Position numbers and translations under genes: made by a program
Assembly (NCBI RefSeq): GCF_016786305.1
Contig: NZ_JADWYV010000003.1
Direction: 5' to 3' (one strand)
Source: Pseudofrankia nepalensis
GTDB taxonomy: Bacteria; Actinomycetota; Actinomycetes; Frankiales; Frankiaceae
Length of the DNA stretch: 64,000 nt
Part shown: piece by piece, positions 50,151 to 59,150 of the stretch
Position numbering within the stretch: the stretch's first letter is position 1
Layout: every line of letters begins with the position of its first letter
The notes under the pieces: generated by a model
What the model was told of the DNA's origin: nothing
The model's database searches: none
Seen by the model: only the letters and a program-made list of their open reading frames with translations

Positions 50151-52486
50151 ATGGCGGGCACGCTGATCTTCAGCATAAGTGCAACTCACGTATTTCAAAG
50201 GAAATTTGACACTGAAAGCCTCGCGATCGCATTGGGCGATTGCCACTGGTATATCATTACTAGACGGCCATCCGTTAGGATAGCGCGCGAATCCGTTGAC
50301 TTGAGGGATGAGATTATAACCCTCGATGTCGTTACCCGCGAGTCAATCGCCGGCCCACCGAAAACCTACCATCTAGGTGCGGACCTTGCGGGGATCGATG
50401 AAACTCGACATTTTGCGGTGCATGCCGACGGCGCCTATTTCTCTCTGCAGGCGAGAAACGGACTAATTCATGGAGATAGCTGGGCCTTGGCGTCTCTCCT
50501 TTCTGGAGCTAGTGCTGAGCTTGCCCGGCAAGAGGTTCTTTATATTGGCCAAGCATTTGGTCACGGGAACGTCAATGCTTGGGCGCGAACATCGCAGCAT
50601 AGGAAGTTGCAGCGGATCTATGAAGACCACTGGGATAGCGGGTGGGACATATATGTTGCTCCATTGAGGTTGGACGAGTCGGCGTGGGAGTCGGATGATC
50701 ACATAGAGGACCTTGAGCCCGGCCCGAGTTTCGAGGGATACTATTCAAGCTTCATAAGCATGGACCGTGAGTTACGGAAGCCAGCCGTCGATCTAATCGA
50801 ACATGCTCTGATTTCNNNNNNNNNNATTTTAATCCGCCGTATAACGAGCTTCTCAAAGAGTGGAAGGTGTCGAATCCAACCGGAGCAATGAGACAGATGC
50901 AGGCGGCAGGATTCAGGTTATTGCAGGTACATCTAAACGGCTGGATGGGTCTGGCGCGTTTCTACTCGCAGCAAGAGTCGGAGCTGCTTCGGAGCCGCCT
51001 TATCTCGCATGATATCCCCCCAGAACCTCGACGCCCGGCGCTAAGAGGTATTAGCGCTACTCACTTGAGCGATTGGCGATTTCAGGCTCATCTTGTGCGC
51101 GAAGGCTCCGCCGTCTTCTCAAACCTCGATGAATACTCTGGTGTCGAGCTACGAGTATTCGGCAATGACGCTCCGCCGATTCGCGTTCCTCCAGAAGTCG
51201 CGCTGCCAAATATCCCTGCCCCGGCAACTTCCCCGTCTTCTCGGTCCCAGGATACTGCAACCAGGGATAAGTCCGCTCCGAAGGCGATACGAAAAGAGAT
51301 TGAGGCTGCGCGCGAAGAGCGGCGCAAACTTGAAGAGCCTCTATCTTACCCGGCAGAGCCAACCTACGATGCCAACAACGGAACGATCACCATCGGAATG
51401 TACTCGGATGGCGCTCCCTCGCGGTGGTATCTGCATTCTGTCGAAAGTGGCAGGGTGGAGCATGGGCTGATCATCGGTGACGAGGGGGGCGGAAAATCGA
51501 ACGCCTTACGCGTTGTGATTCTCGAGGCGGCCCGCTCGCAGTTGTTCCAAGTATTTCCGGCCGATCCATCAAACTCAAATCAGTTTTCCGCAAAGTGGTC
51601 GAAAGCCGTTCGGGATAAAAGACAGATCGCCACAAACCTTAGTGGCACGATAAGAAACCTCGAACTTCTGAACCGCGACATAGATAGGCGTAATGAAAGT
51701 CGTAGCCATGGATCACCAACACGGTCAAATCCGGGCATTATATTCGCGATCGATGACGCCGACGAGGCCTTTGCCAACGCCCGTGTCGCCGTACTAGCCG
51801 AAAGGATTATTAGGGACGGGGGTGAGGTTGGAATCGGTCTTGTGGCTGTGGTCCGCGATGTAGAAAAACTGGCAGTCCACAGCCGTGGACTAGTCGGAGA
51901 TCTGATAGGAGTCAGGAACAAAATCGCCTTCATGCCGAAGGGGCACTATATACTGGCTGCTCTATCCGCGACCTATGGCCCTCGCCGCGGCACCGTTCTC
52001 TCCAAGGCGGTCAAAGCTACGTATGTCCTTCACTGGAATGATGTGCAGTCGACGGTGGGTCAGGTTGTAGGAATTGCTCCCCGCCATTACAGCTCGGACG
52101 AGGCCAAGATGTGGGTCCCCCGTTACTTAGGTGAGAATGCCGGGTCCCTTATCGAGTGGCAAGGCGTCGAAGGCGATCGGCGGTCGTGGTGGACGATTGA
52201 CGCGATTTCGGCGCGTCAATGGTATCTCCGGTGGACGCGCGATGGCTGGACACTGATTAACGTCTACTCGGCCGGCAGTGGCGAGACCAGCTGCGCCGAC
52301 GCTATCGCGTGGGCAGAGACCGCCTTGGAGTATCGATTTACGATATCTCTCGGCCGATGGAGAATTGGACCGTCCACTGGTGAGGAGAATCTCATCGCGC
52401 TCTACGCCGATACGGAAAACATCCCTCTCTCGAAAGGGCTGGCCGCTTCCAAGGTTTGGCCGACTCCGGACCTCGGTCCCGCCTAA
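50151..52486 (+). CDS. Cargo protein: GIY-YIG-like nuclease region fused to FtsK/HerA-like ATPase (split by gap)
   Basis: Two open frames, 50151-50815 and 50828-52486, are separated only by the N-run at 50816-50825. The first ends LIEHALIS and the second resumes FNPPYNELLKEW, matching the end of a GIY-YIG-like fold (E..LI..F.P.YN..LK), so I read one gene of about 775 residues. The first half also has EVLYIGQAFGHGNVNAWART and HRKLQRIYEDH, like LYIG..R..H..LQ. After a charged linker with EIEAAREERRKLEEP comes the ATPase: HGLIIGDEGGGKSNALRVVI (Walker A) and IIFAIDDADEAF (Walker B). Base and codon use are much AT-richer than the neighbours, indicating recent transfer. A defence role is possible. 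Confidence 0.6.
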
Positions 52487-52961
52487 GGATGGAGAAAGTA
52501 ATAGGTAGTTATCGGCGAGCGTGGCGGCAGCTGAGCATGGTTGGATACCGGCCGCTAGACAGCCGTTTAGCATCGCCAAGCCGCGACACTGGCCGACCTG
52601 GGCGGGCAACGTCCGACGCGGTCCGGGCTGTGGGTAGCATCGCTGGATGGTGGGGGACGACAGCGGATGAATTGGATCGATCTTGCAATCGGACGATTGA
52701 GTTAATCGCCGGTTAGCCAATAGGTCAGCAGGCGCATACGACGGTTCAGGCGGACGGCGGGGGCCGGCTTTGCAAGGCAGGGATCAGGAGCGCTGCCGGT
52801 GTACCCATCTCTGTACCCGAGCCGGCGGACCGCGCCGGACGGTGGTAGACGCCGTCGGTAGCGCTCAGCTGAGCGACCGGGCGGCATGGATCGCCGCGGA
52901 CATCAGTGGACGTCCCGCCCTTCCTCTTAATCCGCTGCTCAGACGAAGTCTTCACGGGATC
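52487..52961. other. AICE intergenic region, no gene seen
   Basis: Composition is intermediate between the cargo gene and the host. No frame combines codon bias with a start. Remnants of an integrase were looked for on both strands and not recognised. Confidence 0.45.
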
Positions 52962-53324
52962 CTACCGAACGGTCCACGGTGGCGGGCTCGCGCTACGTCT
53001 GGCCAGCTGCTCGTCCAGTGGAAAGTCGTGCAAGACAAGGCGCCGCGCAGCTTCGTCACGTTCCTGCTCCGTGAACAGGTCTTCGAACCAGGGAAGACAG
53101 GCTGCAAACTCGACGCTGGAAGCCAGCTCGCGTAGCTCCCATAACCGAGCAAACCCATACGAGGTACGTCGAGGATCGCTAAGAAGCCGTTTCGTGGCTT
53201 CAACAGCCCCGAGTTCTTCCACCATGGCAAGGAACTGCCTTGGATCATAGCCGCGGCCCCTAACTCGATCGACCTCGGACAGAACGTGACGCTGAAACTC
53301 GGTCGCAAGACTTGAATCCGGCAT
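52962..53324 (-). CDS. Small conserved-type protein, unknown function
   Basis: GAGGGAAG precedes ATG 53324. The 120-residue protein reads RGYDPRQFLAMVEELGAVEA, then TKRLLSDPRRTSYGFARLWE, LASSVEFAACLPWFEDLFTE and QERDEAARRLVLHDF. This helical pattern (Y.P..F..M....G...A...LL....GF.RLWE...L..SVE......LF...E...A..RL) is familiar from small actinobacterial proteins that stand alone or accompany nucleases. Its function is not established. It is convergent with the nuclease-ATPase cargo gene, which could make it a partner. Confidence 0.6.
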   Translation of the reverse strand: MPDSSLATEFQRHVLSEVDRVRGRGYDPRQFLAMVEELGAVEATKRLLSDPRRTSYGFARLWELRELASSVEFAACLPWFEDLFTEQERDEAARRLVLHDFPLDEQLARRSASPPPWTVR

Positions 53325-53558
53325 CTCTGGAACTTCCCTCTATCCCACAAAGAAGTCGCCACAGCTCCACGAGTCGCCCTGGCGCCGCGCGTCGAGCATG
53401 GCCCAAGGCAGGCCAGAATAGTAGTAAGTCGCCAACGATGTGTGGTGTATGCCACAAGATGTCGCAATAGAGCTAGCTTGCACCATCGAGGCCCGCGCCG
53501 GGCGCTTGCTTCGAAGCCGTCAGAGCCGTCCGCAGTTGGCCCGGGCGAGCCTGACCTC

Positions 53559-53650
53559 ACGGCAACCCTGACGGCAACGGGGGTGGACGTCGGTGGACGA
53601 CCATGGACGGCCGGGCCACCTGGCGCAGGACCGGCGGACGTCCGTGGACC
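53559..53650. repeat. Phased short repeats beside attR (candidate integrase arm sites)
   Basis: ACGGCAAC occurs at 53559-53566 and 53571-53578. Then GTGGACG occurs at 53583 and 53593 and ATGGACG at 53603, exactly one helical turn apart. GGACGTCC with GTGGAC follows at 53636-53649. The array ends about 22 bp before the attachment core. Such phased sites are where tyrosine integrases and excisionases bind. Confidence 0.5.
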
Positions 53651-53671
53651 GGGGCAGACTCGCCAGCCACA

Positions 53672-53716
53672 CCTGAAAAGCGGAAGGTCGGCGGTTCGAC
53701 CCCGCCCCTGCCCACC
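53672..53716. repeat. attR core
   Basis: Right copy of the 45-bp exact repeat of tRNA-Phe. Only the 3' half of the tRNA is present; the 5' half and D-arm are missing, so it is not a second tRNA gene. Confidence 0.85.
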
Positions 53717-53796
53717 CATAGCTAGCAGGCAAGACAGAAGCCACCGGCGGCGCCGGTGGCTTCTTTGGTCTCAGTTGCCCCCGGCTACCCCGGACG

Positions 53797-54427
53797 ATGA
53801 TCGCGGTGTGTGGCGATCTGGCCCAGACCGCACGGCCGGCGGAGTTGGCGGCGCCGCGCGTGTTCCCCGACGCGCTTCCGGCGTCGGCGCTGGTCGTACC
53901 CGGCAATCATGATCTACCCGACTGGCCTGTGTGGACGCGGTTCATCCGGCCATGGCGAACCTGGCGCCGGCGCATCGACACCGACCCGCACAGCCCGATC
54001 ACCCGCACCACCGACGGAGCAGATTGGTCGCCGTCGGCGTCAACACCGCCCGGCTCTGGGGCCCGCGCACCGACTGGTCACGCGGCCGGATCAACCTCCG
54101 GCAGCTGTCCGCCGTCCTGGCGGCCTTCGACGAGGCACCGAACGACGATCTACGTGTGCTCGTCGCGCACCATCCCTTTCTACTGGTCCCCTCGGCGGGC
54201 AGCCGCGGGCTGGTCGGACGATCGGGCCTCGCGCCGCGGCACCTGCGCCGGCGCGCGGACCTGCTGCTCGGCGGGCACCTGTACCAGGCCTACAGCGGTC
54301 TGGCCGACGGCCTGGTCGTCGCGCAGCGCGGCACCGCGTTCTCGAACCGGACCTCGACGAGTTCAGCTCGGCCGTTCAACGCATCGACACGTTCTTTCGC
54401 CGCACGGCCCAGCCGTACCGTCCGTGA
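53797..54427 (+). pseudogene. Frameshifted metallophosphoesterase
   Basis: Metallophosphoesterase motifs appear in three successive frames. The first has VCGDLAQTARP and VVPGNHDLPDW. After about 54018 the second has VAVGVNTARLWGPRTDWSRG, VLVAHHPFLLVP and DLLLGGHLYQAY. After about 54340 the third has DEFSSAVQRIDTFF and a stop. The N-terminal DxH strand is missing, so the gene is truncated at the element side and carries two frameshifts. It was probably damaged by the integration event or by later decay. Confidence 0.75.
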
Positions 54428-54609
54428 GAAATCCAAGAGTGGAATCCAGGCCGAGCGTCCGGGTCGAAATAATTACCGTATCGGCCCGCCTCGGCCTTCG
54501 TCGGCGATGGCGCATTTGACGGTGCTGACGGTGTCGCCGAGCGTTTCTCCAGCTTGTCGGTAAGATTGGCCGTCTTCTTGCGGGCGCGGTCCGGATTCAA
54601 CGGGGCGCG

Positions 54610-54894
54610 TCATCCACCCGTTCGCGAGCGAGAAGAATCGTACGCGCTCTGAGGTCGGGCGACGAGACCGTCCTCGTGCGCCCGCCAGGCGAGGTCGAGC
54701 TTGGTGCGGGTGGGCCGGCCGACCGCCTCGTACTTCCGCTTCACGCGGTCGAGATACTGCTTCGCGGTGCCCGGGCGAATGCCGGCCCGGCGAGCGGTCG
54801 CGTCGAGGGTGAGTCCGGCGACGTAGGCGAGAAGTACGACGGTCTCCTGTCGGGACAGGCGTGGACGCTCCAGCGGGCTGTCGTCGTCTGCCAT
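54610..54894 (-). CDS. LuxR-type HTH protein
   Basis: CGGAGG lies eight bases before ATG 54894. The 94-residue protein is little more than a LuxR helix-turn-helix: PRLSRQETVVLLAYVAGLTL, DATARRAGIRPGTAKQYLDR and VKRKYEAVGRPTRTKLDLAW. No receiver domain is present. It lies upstream of, and divergent from, the TOMM operon together with a second HTH gene, so it is a candidate regulator of peptide production. Confidence 0.65.
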   Translation of the reverse strand: MADDDSPLERPRLSRQETVVLLAYVAGLTLDATARRAGIRPGTAKQYLDRVKRKYEAVGRPTRTKLDLAWRAHEDGLVARPQSAYDSSRSRTGG

Positions 54895-55214
54895 TTTTCA
54901 GCCTCCGGTGGGCTCGGGTCAATGCCATCAGAAGTACTACGCGATCCAGGGGTATTTCTGCCGTCGAGCAGCACGAGCGCGCTGGCCAGCGCCGTACGGT
55001 TCACGGCGCCGAGCTCGCGGTGGGCGCGGCCGGGATGGGACCGGCCGAGACAGGAGCCGAGACAGGAGTCGACGGTCCGGACGCCGATGTCGAGCCGGTC
55101 GGCGATCAGGTCGCCGGTGAGGGCCTCGCCGGTGAGGCCCTCGATGGCGACGTCGGCGACTTCCCATTCGCGGGAGGCGGGCCGGTCGCCCCGGCTGGCC
55201 AACACGGGCCCCAT
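54741..55214 (-). CDS. Second LuxR-type HTH protein, abnormal C-terminus
   Basis: GAGGAGG precedes ATG 55214. Residues 15-90 resemble a LuxR HTH (SREWEVADVAIEGLTGEALT, GDLIADRLDIGVRTVDSCLG, VNRTALASALVLLDG). The frame then continues for about 60 codons, overlapping the next HTH gene in another frame with poor codon bias. A frameshift near 54930 may have removed the real stop. With the gene at 54610 it forms a regulator pair divergent from the precursor gene. Confidence 0.5.
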   Translation of the reverse strand: MGPVLASRGDRPASREWEVADVAIEGLTGEALTGDLIADRLDIGVRTVDSCLGSCLGRSHPGRAHRELGAVNRTALASALVLLDGRNTPGSRSTSDGIDPSPPEAEKWQTTTARWSVHACPDRRPSYFSPTSPDSPSTRPLAGPAFARAPRSSISTA

Positions 55215-55476
55215 CACGCCTCCTCACGGGTGGCCGACACGTGGTCACCGAGGTATTCGTCGCCCGGGGGTGGGCGGATTGGTCGAGGTGGATCGATTAC
55301 CCGCCCTGACTGCTGGCCGTCAAGACGGCCGAACTGTCGTGTTTACCCCGGCCTCCGCGGAGCGTCTGATCTGCGTAGTGGTTCGTCGCGGGAAACCGAG
55401 CGGCGCGCCACTGAGGACGGTCCGGTGCCCGCCGGACCGTGACCATGCCGGCGACACGCCGGAAAGGAGGTGTCCC

Positions 55477-55587
55477 ATGCTGCGCATCATCGACAAGGTC
55501 GAAGAGAAGTACTTCTCGGCCGACGCGACGGTCGCACCAGGAGGCTGGTGCTGCCACTGCCACTGCACCGTGGCGGTCTCGGCCTAG
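55477..55587 (+). CDS. TOMM precursor peptide, 36 residues
   Basis: AAAGGAGGTG, nearly the full anti-Shine-Dalgarno match, precedes ATG 55477. The leader reads MLRIIDKVEEKYFSADATVA and the end PGG followed by WCCHCHCTVAVSA. Four cysteines, a threonine and a serine in the C-terminal core can be cyclised to thiazol(in)es and oxazol(in)es by the YcaO enzyme encoded at 62133. The GG before the core is a plausible cleavage site. It is the first gene of the operon and too short for ordinary gene finders. Confidence 0.85.
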   Translation: MLRIIDKVEEKYFSADATVAPGGWCCHCHCTVAVSA

Positions 55588-55634
55588 CGCCGATGGCCGG
55601 GCTCGGCGTCATGCCGGGCCCGGCCCCCTTCATG

Positions 55635-55678
55635 CCTGTCCAGAAAACGACACGGGCCTGTCCAGAAAACGACACGGG
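55635..55678. repeat. 22-bp perfect tandem duplication
   Basis: Two identical 22-bp units beginning CCTGTCCAGAAAACGACACG lie between the precursor gene and the leader-binding gene, 25 bp before GTG 55704. They could affect the stability of the very abundant precursor mRNA, or be a recent slippage. Confidence 0.85.
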
Positions 55679-55703
55679 CTCAGACGACGACAAAGGGAGG
55701 ATC

Positions 55704-56744
55704 GTGACGGAGCCGAATGACCAGTCAGCGCGACTGGTCCGCAATCCGCACCTCGTGGTCGTGCAGTGTACCGAAGACGAGGTCCTGGTCCGCCACGGCG
55801 CGCGGTCCCGGTATTCCCGGGTGCTGCGCGACGATGGCCGGAACCGGGCGCTGGGGCCGCTGCTGCGGGCGTTCGAACGACCCGTCGGCCCCGACGACGT
55901 GGCGAACCGGCTGGCCGACCGGATCACGCGCGAGCAGTTCGACCAGCTCGTCGCGCAGCTGAGCGACGACGGCGTCCTGGTCAAGGAGGGCTCCGGCACG
56001 TTCTCGCTGTACCGGGGCGTCGCCGGTGGGAAACCGATCGAGGGTCTCGGTGCCGCCACCGTCGGCGTCATCGGCCTGGGCCAGATCGGCGCGCAGGTCG
56101 CCGCCCAGCTCACCGAGCTGGGAGTGGGTGGCGTCGAGGCGCTCGCGGCCGGCGACGGCAAGCCCGCCGCGGCGGCATGGTCGGCGCATCTCAACGGCTC
56201 GGCCGGCGCGGTGCCGGTACGGCCGGGATCGGTCGACGACGACCCGGACACCGTCGGCGCGATCGTCGACGACACCGATGTCGTCGTCCTCGCGCTGGAG
56301 GGTTTCCGGCCGGCGCTGCTGCACCGGGTGAACCGTGTGGCGGTCGCCGCCGGCCGGCCGTGGCTGCCGGTGTACGCCGACGGCAGCGAGATGATCGTCG
56401 GTCCGCTGGTCGTGCCCGGCGAGTCGGCCTGTTACAACGAGCACGAGATCCAGCACGAGTCCTCCCGGGTCCTGCGTCGCGAATACCTGCTGTACAGCGA
56501 GGAGCAGGCCGGGCAGTCGGCGGGGGGCCTGCCCGCGCTGCTGCCGCCATTCGCCGCCATCGCGGCCTCCTGGGCTGTCGTAGCACTCATCCCGTTCCTC
56601 GCCGACGGCGCGAGCTTCCTCGTCGGCCGGGCGATCCGGATCGACTTCGAACGGCTGGAGATCACCCAGGAGCACGTGCTGCGCCTGCCACGTTGCCCGG
56701 TCTGCTCACCGCACCGTCCGGCGTTCCGGCACCCGTTCCTGTAG
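55704..56744 (+). CDS. TOMM leader-peptide-binding ThiF/E1-like protein
   Basis: AAAGGGAGG precedes GTG 55704; the protein has 346 residues. Residues 8-105 look like the peptide-binding winged domain of cyclodehydratase partners (PHLVVVQCTEDEVLVRHGAR, DQLVAQLSDDGVLVKEGSG). Residues 115-345 form an E1/ThiF-like Rossmann domain (ATVGVIGLGQIGAQVAAQLT, DDTDVVVLALEGFRPALLHR, VYADGSEMIVGPLVVPGESA). CPVCSPHRP near the end could be part of a zinc site. Proteins of this class hold the leader and activate the YcaO enzyme. Confidence 0.8.
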   Translation: MTEPNDQSARLVRNPHLVVVQCTEDEVLVRHGARSRYSRVLRDDGRNRALGPLLRAFERPVGPDDVANRLADRITREQFDQLVAQLSDDGVLVKEGSGTFSLYRGVAGGKPIEGLGAATVGVIGLGQIGAQVAAQLTELGVGGVEALAAGDGKPAAAAWSAHLNGSAGAVPVRPGSVDDDPDTVGAIVDDTDVVVLALEGFRPALLHRVNRVAVAAGRPWLPVYADGSEMIVGPLVVPGESACYNEHEIQHESSRVLRREYLLYSEEQAGQSAGGLPALLPPFAAIAASWAVVALIPFLADGASFLVGRAIRIDFERLEITQEHVLRLPRCPVCSPHRPAFRHPFL

Positions 56745-56755
56745 GGAGACCTGAC

Positions 56756-57550
56756 GTGGCGCTCGACCACCTGCTTCGCCGGACGCTCGAACAGACGCTG
56801 ATCCCGTCGCCGAACGTCACGGCCCTGGCGCCCAGCAAGGCGTCCGGCTTCGTCGACCGCGTGACCCCGGACAACGTCGACGTCGGCGAGCTGTTCCACC
56901 TCAACAGCCGGCTGTCCCGGCACCAACCCGACAACCGGCTGACCGCCGCCGAGATGGCCGACGTCCACGACTGGTACTTCACCACCTGCGGCCGGCACCG
57001 CGCCGACGACTTCGTCGGGGCGGCGAACGACGTACGCCGTCCGCACGCCGGCCTCAGCGGGCCCCTGGCCCAGGTGCTCGCCCCGTTCGGGACCGGCGGG
57101 CGGCTGGCCAGGCTGCTCTACGCCTGCGACCTGATGGTGGTGGACGGCTCGGTCGTCTGCCGGCAGCAGCCCGACGAGGACGCGCTCTGGGTGGAGCACC
57201 GGCTCGGCGGTCCGCGGGGACTCGCCGACGCCGTGCCCGACGCCGCGTCGGCCGCCGCGCTTCGCGCGACCGACCAGGTACTCGTACTGGTCGGCGTGCC
57301 GTGGCGGACGATGCTCGGCGGCGGCCCGCGCGGCTACCGCCGGATGCTCATGGACGCCGGCGTGCTACTCGACGTGGTGCTCGGGCTCGCGCAGCAGGCC
57401 GACCTGCGGCCACGGCCGGTCCTCGACTTCTACGACGACGAGATCGACACGCTGCTGCACTGCGACGGGTTGGAGCGCTCGGCTCTGGCGCTCGTGCCGC
57501 TGCTGCCACCCGCGGAGCCTCTGGAGAAATCCCATGACGACGACGCCTGA
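56756..57550 (+). CDS. Degenerate SagB-type nitroreductase-like protein
   Basis: GTG 56756 follows TAGGGAGACC. The 264-residue product has a nitroreductase outline: VDVGELFHLNSRLSRHQPDN, YRRMLMDAGVLLDVVLGLAQ and VLDFYDDEIDTLLHCDGLER. The arginine that grips FMN in active SagB proteins and the glycine-rich loop are not obvious. It overlaps the proper SagB-like gene by 17 bp. A likely role is as the inactive partner of a heterodimeric azoline oxidase, or in precursor recognition. Confidence 0.65.
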   Translation: MALDHLLRRTLEQTLIPSPNVTALAPSKASGFVDRVTPDNVDVGELFHLNSRLSRHQPDNRLTAAEMADVHDWYFTTCGRHRADDFVGAANDVRRPHAGLSGPLAQVLAPFGTGGRLARLLYACDLMVVDGSVVCRQQPDEDALWVEHRLGGPRGLADAVPDAASAAALRATDQVLVLVGVPWRTMLGGGPRGYRRMLMDAGVLLDVVLGLAQQADLRPRPVLDFYDDEIDTLLHCDGLERSALALVPLLPPAEPLEKSHDDDA

Positions 57551-58415
57551 CGTCATCGAGGTCGATGACACCACGATGGCCGCGGCGCTCGGGGTGCGCC
57601 CGTGCGACCTGGCGGCGCTGCGCAGCGTGGCGGACGCCAGCCGACCGGAGCCCGACGCGGCGCCCCTGCGGGTCCAGGACCTGATCCACTCCCGCCTGCG
57701 GTCGGCGGCGTGTGACGACATGATCGACCCGCGCAAGCTGCTCACGGCGCGGCCCCACCCGGTGGAACGGTCGGTGGCCGGACTACCCCTGATCGACCTG
57801 CCCGAGCCGGTGCCCCTGCCCGAGATCCCGCTCGGCGAGGTGATCGAACGGCGCCATTCCAGCACGACGCACTCGTCCGAGCCGCTGCCGCTGGCGACCC
57901 TCGCCGGGCTGCTGGACGGGGCGGCCGGGGTGCGCGACCGGCGCTACGCGTACAACACGCGGAACTTCCCGTTCCGGCGTGCGCCGTCCGCCGGCGGGTT
58001 GGCCCCGGTCGACATCTTCGTGGTGAGCAACGCGGTCGACGGGCTGCCGCAGGGCCTGTACTACTACCGGCCCTCGACCAGCCAGCTGGCCACGGTGGAC
58101 ACCGGAGTCATGCGGTCGAAGCTCGTCGAGCTGGGCATCGCGGCGGACTGGCTCTTCTACGCGCCGGTCGTGCTCATGCTCGGGATCTCGATGCCCCGGG
58201 TCGCCTGGAAGTACGGTGCCCGCTCCTACCGCTATGTCCACGTCGACCTGGGGGTGCTGACCCAGAACCTCTACCTGGTCGGCACCGCGCTCGGGCTCTC
58301 GACGTGTGCCGTGGCGGCGTTCGACGACGACGCCGCGAACGAGCTGACCCGGCTCGACGGGCGAGACGAGTTCGTCTCGCTGATGTTCGCCTGCGGCAAG
58401 CCGAGCGGGGGCTGA
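57534..58415 (+). CDS. SagB-type azoline dehydrogenase
   Basis: The protein has 293 residues. After a helical N-terminal part, the nitroreductase domain shows VIERRHSSTTHSSEPLPLAT (FMN-binding Arg/Ser), RRAPSAGGLAPVDIFVVSNA, QGLYYYRPSTSQL, YVHVDLGVLTQNLYLVGTAL and GLSTCAVAAFDDDAANELTR. This is the SagB/ThcOx family, which oxidises azolines to azoles with FMN. Its presence predicts aromatic thiazoles in the mature peptide. It ends two bases before the CPBP protease gene. Confidence 0.82.
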   Translation: MTTTPDVIEVDDTTMAAALGVRPCDLAALRSVADASRPEPDAAPLRVQDLIHSRLRSAACDDMIDPRKLLTARPHPVERSVAGLPLIDLPEPVPLPEIPLGEVIERRHSSTTHSSEPLPLATLAGLLDGAAGVRDRRYAYNTRNFPFRRAPSAGGLAPVDIFVVSNAVDGLPQGLYYYRPSTSQLATVDTGVMRSKLVELGIAADWLFYAPVVLMLGISMPRVAWKYGARSYRYVHVDLGVLTQNLYLVGTALGLSTCAVAAFDDDAANELTRLDGRDEFVSLMFACGKPSGG

Positions 58416-58418
58416 TCC

Positions 58419-59150
58419 GTGGGCCGCCTCCTGTTCGTCGCCGCCCTCGCCCCGGTGTTCGCGACGGTCCTGGCGCTGGTCGTGTCGATGTCCATCGCGC
58501 GCGGCCGAGCCAGCGGCCGGGCGACCGTCACCGCGGTCGCGCCCCTGCTGTACGGCGGCACGGCGGTCGGGTTCGCGGTCGTCGCCGGTGCCACGGTCGG
58601 GTTCGACCCGGAGCAGCTCGGCCTCTGGCCGGCGCACCGCCCGGTCCTGCTGGTCGTCGCGCTCGGCGTCGCCGGCGTCCTGGCCGGCGTGCTCGGGTAT
58701 CTCGGTGAGCTGGCCCTGGCGGACCGGGCGGCGCCGGCCGGGGCCCGGGGTACCCCGGTCGGGACGCGGGCGGTGCGCGGCTGGGCGACGAGCCCGTGGG
58801 CGCTGGTCGCGCTGGGCATCACCACCGCGGTCGCCGAGGAACTGCTCTTCCGGGGGTTCCTGCTGACCGGGTTGCGTCGAGACCTGCCGCTCGCGGCGGC
58901 GGTGGTGGTCCAGGCGGCGCTGTTCGGTCTGCACCACGGCTCGTTCGGCTGGCGGGCCATGCCCATCAAGGCGGTTCACGCCCTGGTGTGGGCGGGGCTC
59001 GCCGTGGGTGCCGGCTCGCTGGTGCCGGCCCTGGTCGCGCACCTGGTGTTCCAGCTGTTGGTGTGCCGGCGGCTGGTCAGCCGCGGCTCGACGACCTCAG
59101 CCGTGAGAGGAGGCCGTGATGACCGTGCACGAAGCGCAGCGGCTGTGTGA
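58419..59150 (+). CDS. CPBP-family intramembrane protease (SagE-like)
   Basis: The start is GTG 58419; the protein has 243 residues and six to eight hydrophobic segments. The CPBP/Abi motifs are complete: VAEELLFRGFLLTGLRRD (EExxxR), ALFGLHHGSFGWRAM (FxxxH), and ALVAHLVFQLLV as the last histidine helix. In TOMM clusters such proteases are proposed to remove the leader or to give self-immunity. It overlaps the amidohydrolase-like gene by 32 bp. Confidence 0.82.
   Translation: MGRLLFVAALAPVFATVLALVVSMSIARGRASGRATVTAVAPLLYGGTAVGFAVVAGATVGFDPEQLGLWPAHRPVLLVVALGVAGVLAGVLGYLGELALADRAAPAGARGTPVGTRAVRGWATSPWALVALGITTAVAEELLFRGFLLTGLRRDLPLAAAVVVQAALFGLHHGSFGWRAMPIKAVHALVWAGLAVGAGSLVPALVAHLVFQLLVCRRLVSRGSTTSAVRGGRDDRARSAAAV

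Larger units (their letters stand above)
42024..53716. mobile_element. Defective actinomycete integrative and conjugative element (AICE) in tRNA-Phe
   Basis: The element is bounded by a 45-bp perfect direct repeat (42024-42068 and 53672-53716) covering the anticodon to acceptor half of tRNA-Phe. It carries an FtsK-type transfer ATPase, a conserved AICE protein, two HTH regulators, a Nudix and an HD protein, plus an IS481 insertion and an AT-richer cargo gene. No tyrosine integrase, excisionase or rolling-circle replication gene is visible, although phased repeats that look like integrase arm sites remain beside the right end. It is probably immobile by itself. Confidence 0.85.

Noticed and set aside
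53672..53716. Second tRNA-Phe gene
   Set aside because: Only the 3' half is present and the 5' acceptor, D-arm and half of the anticodon stem are absent, so it is attR.
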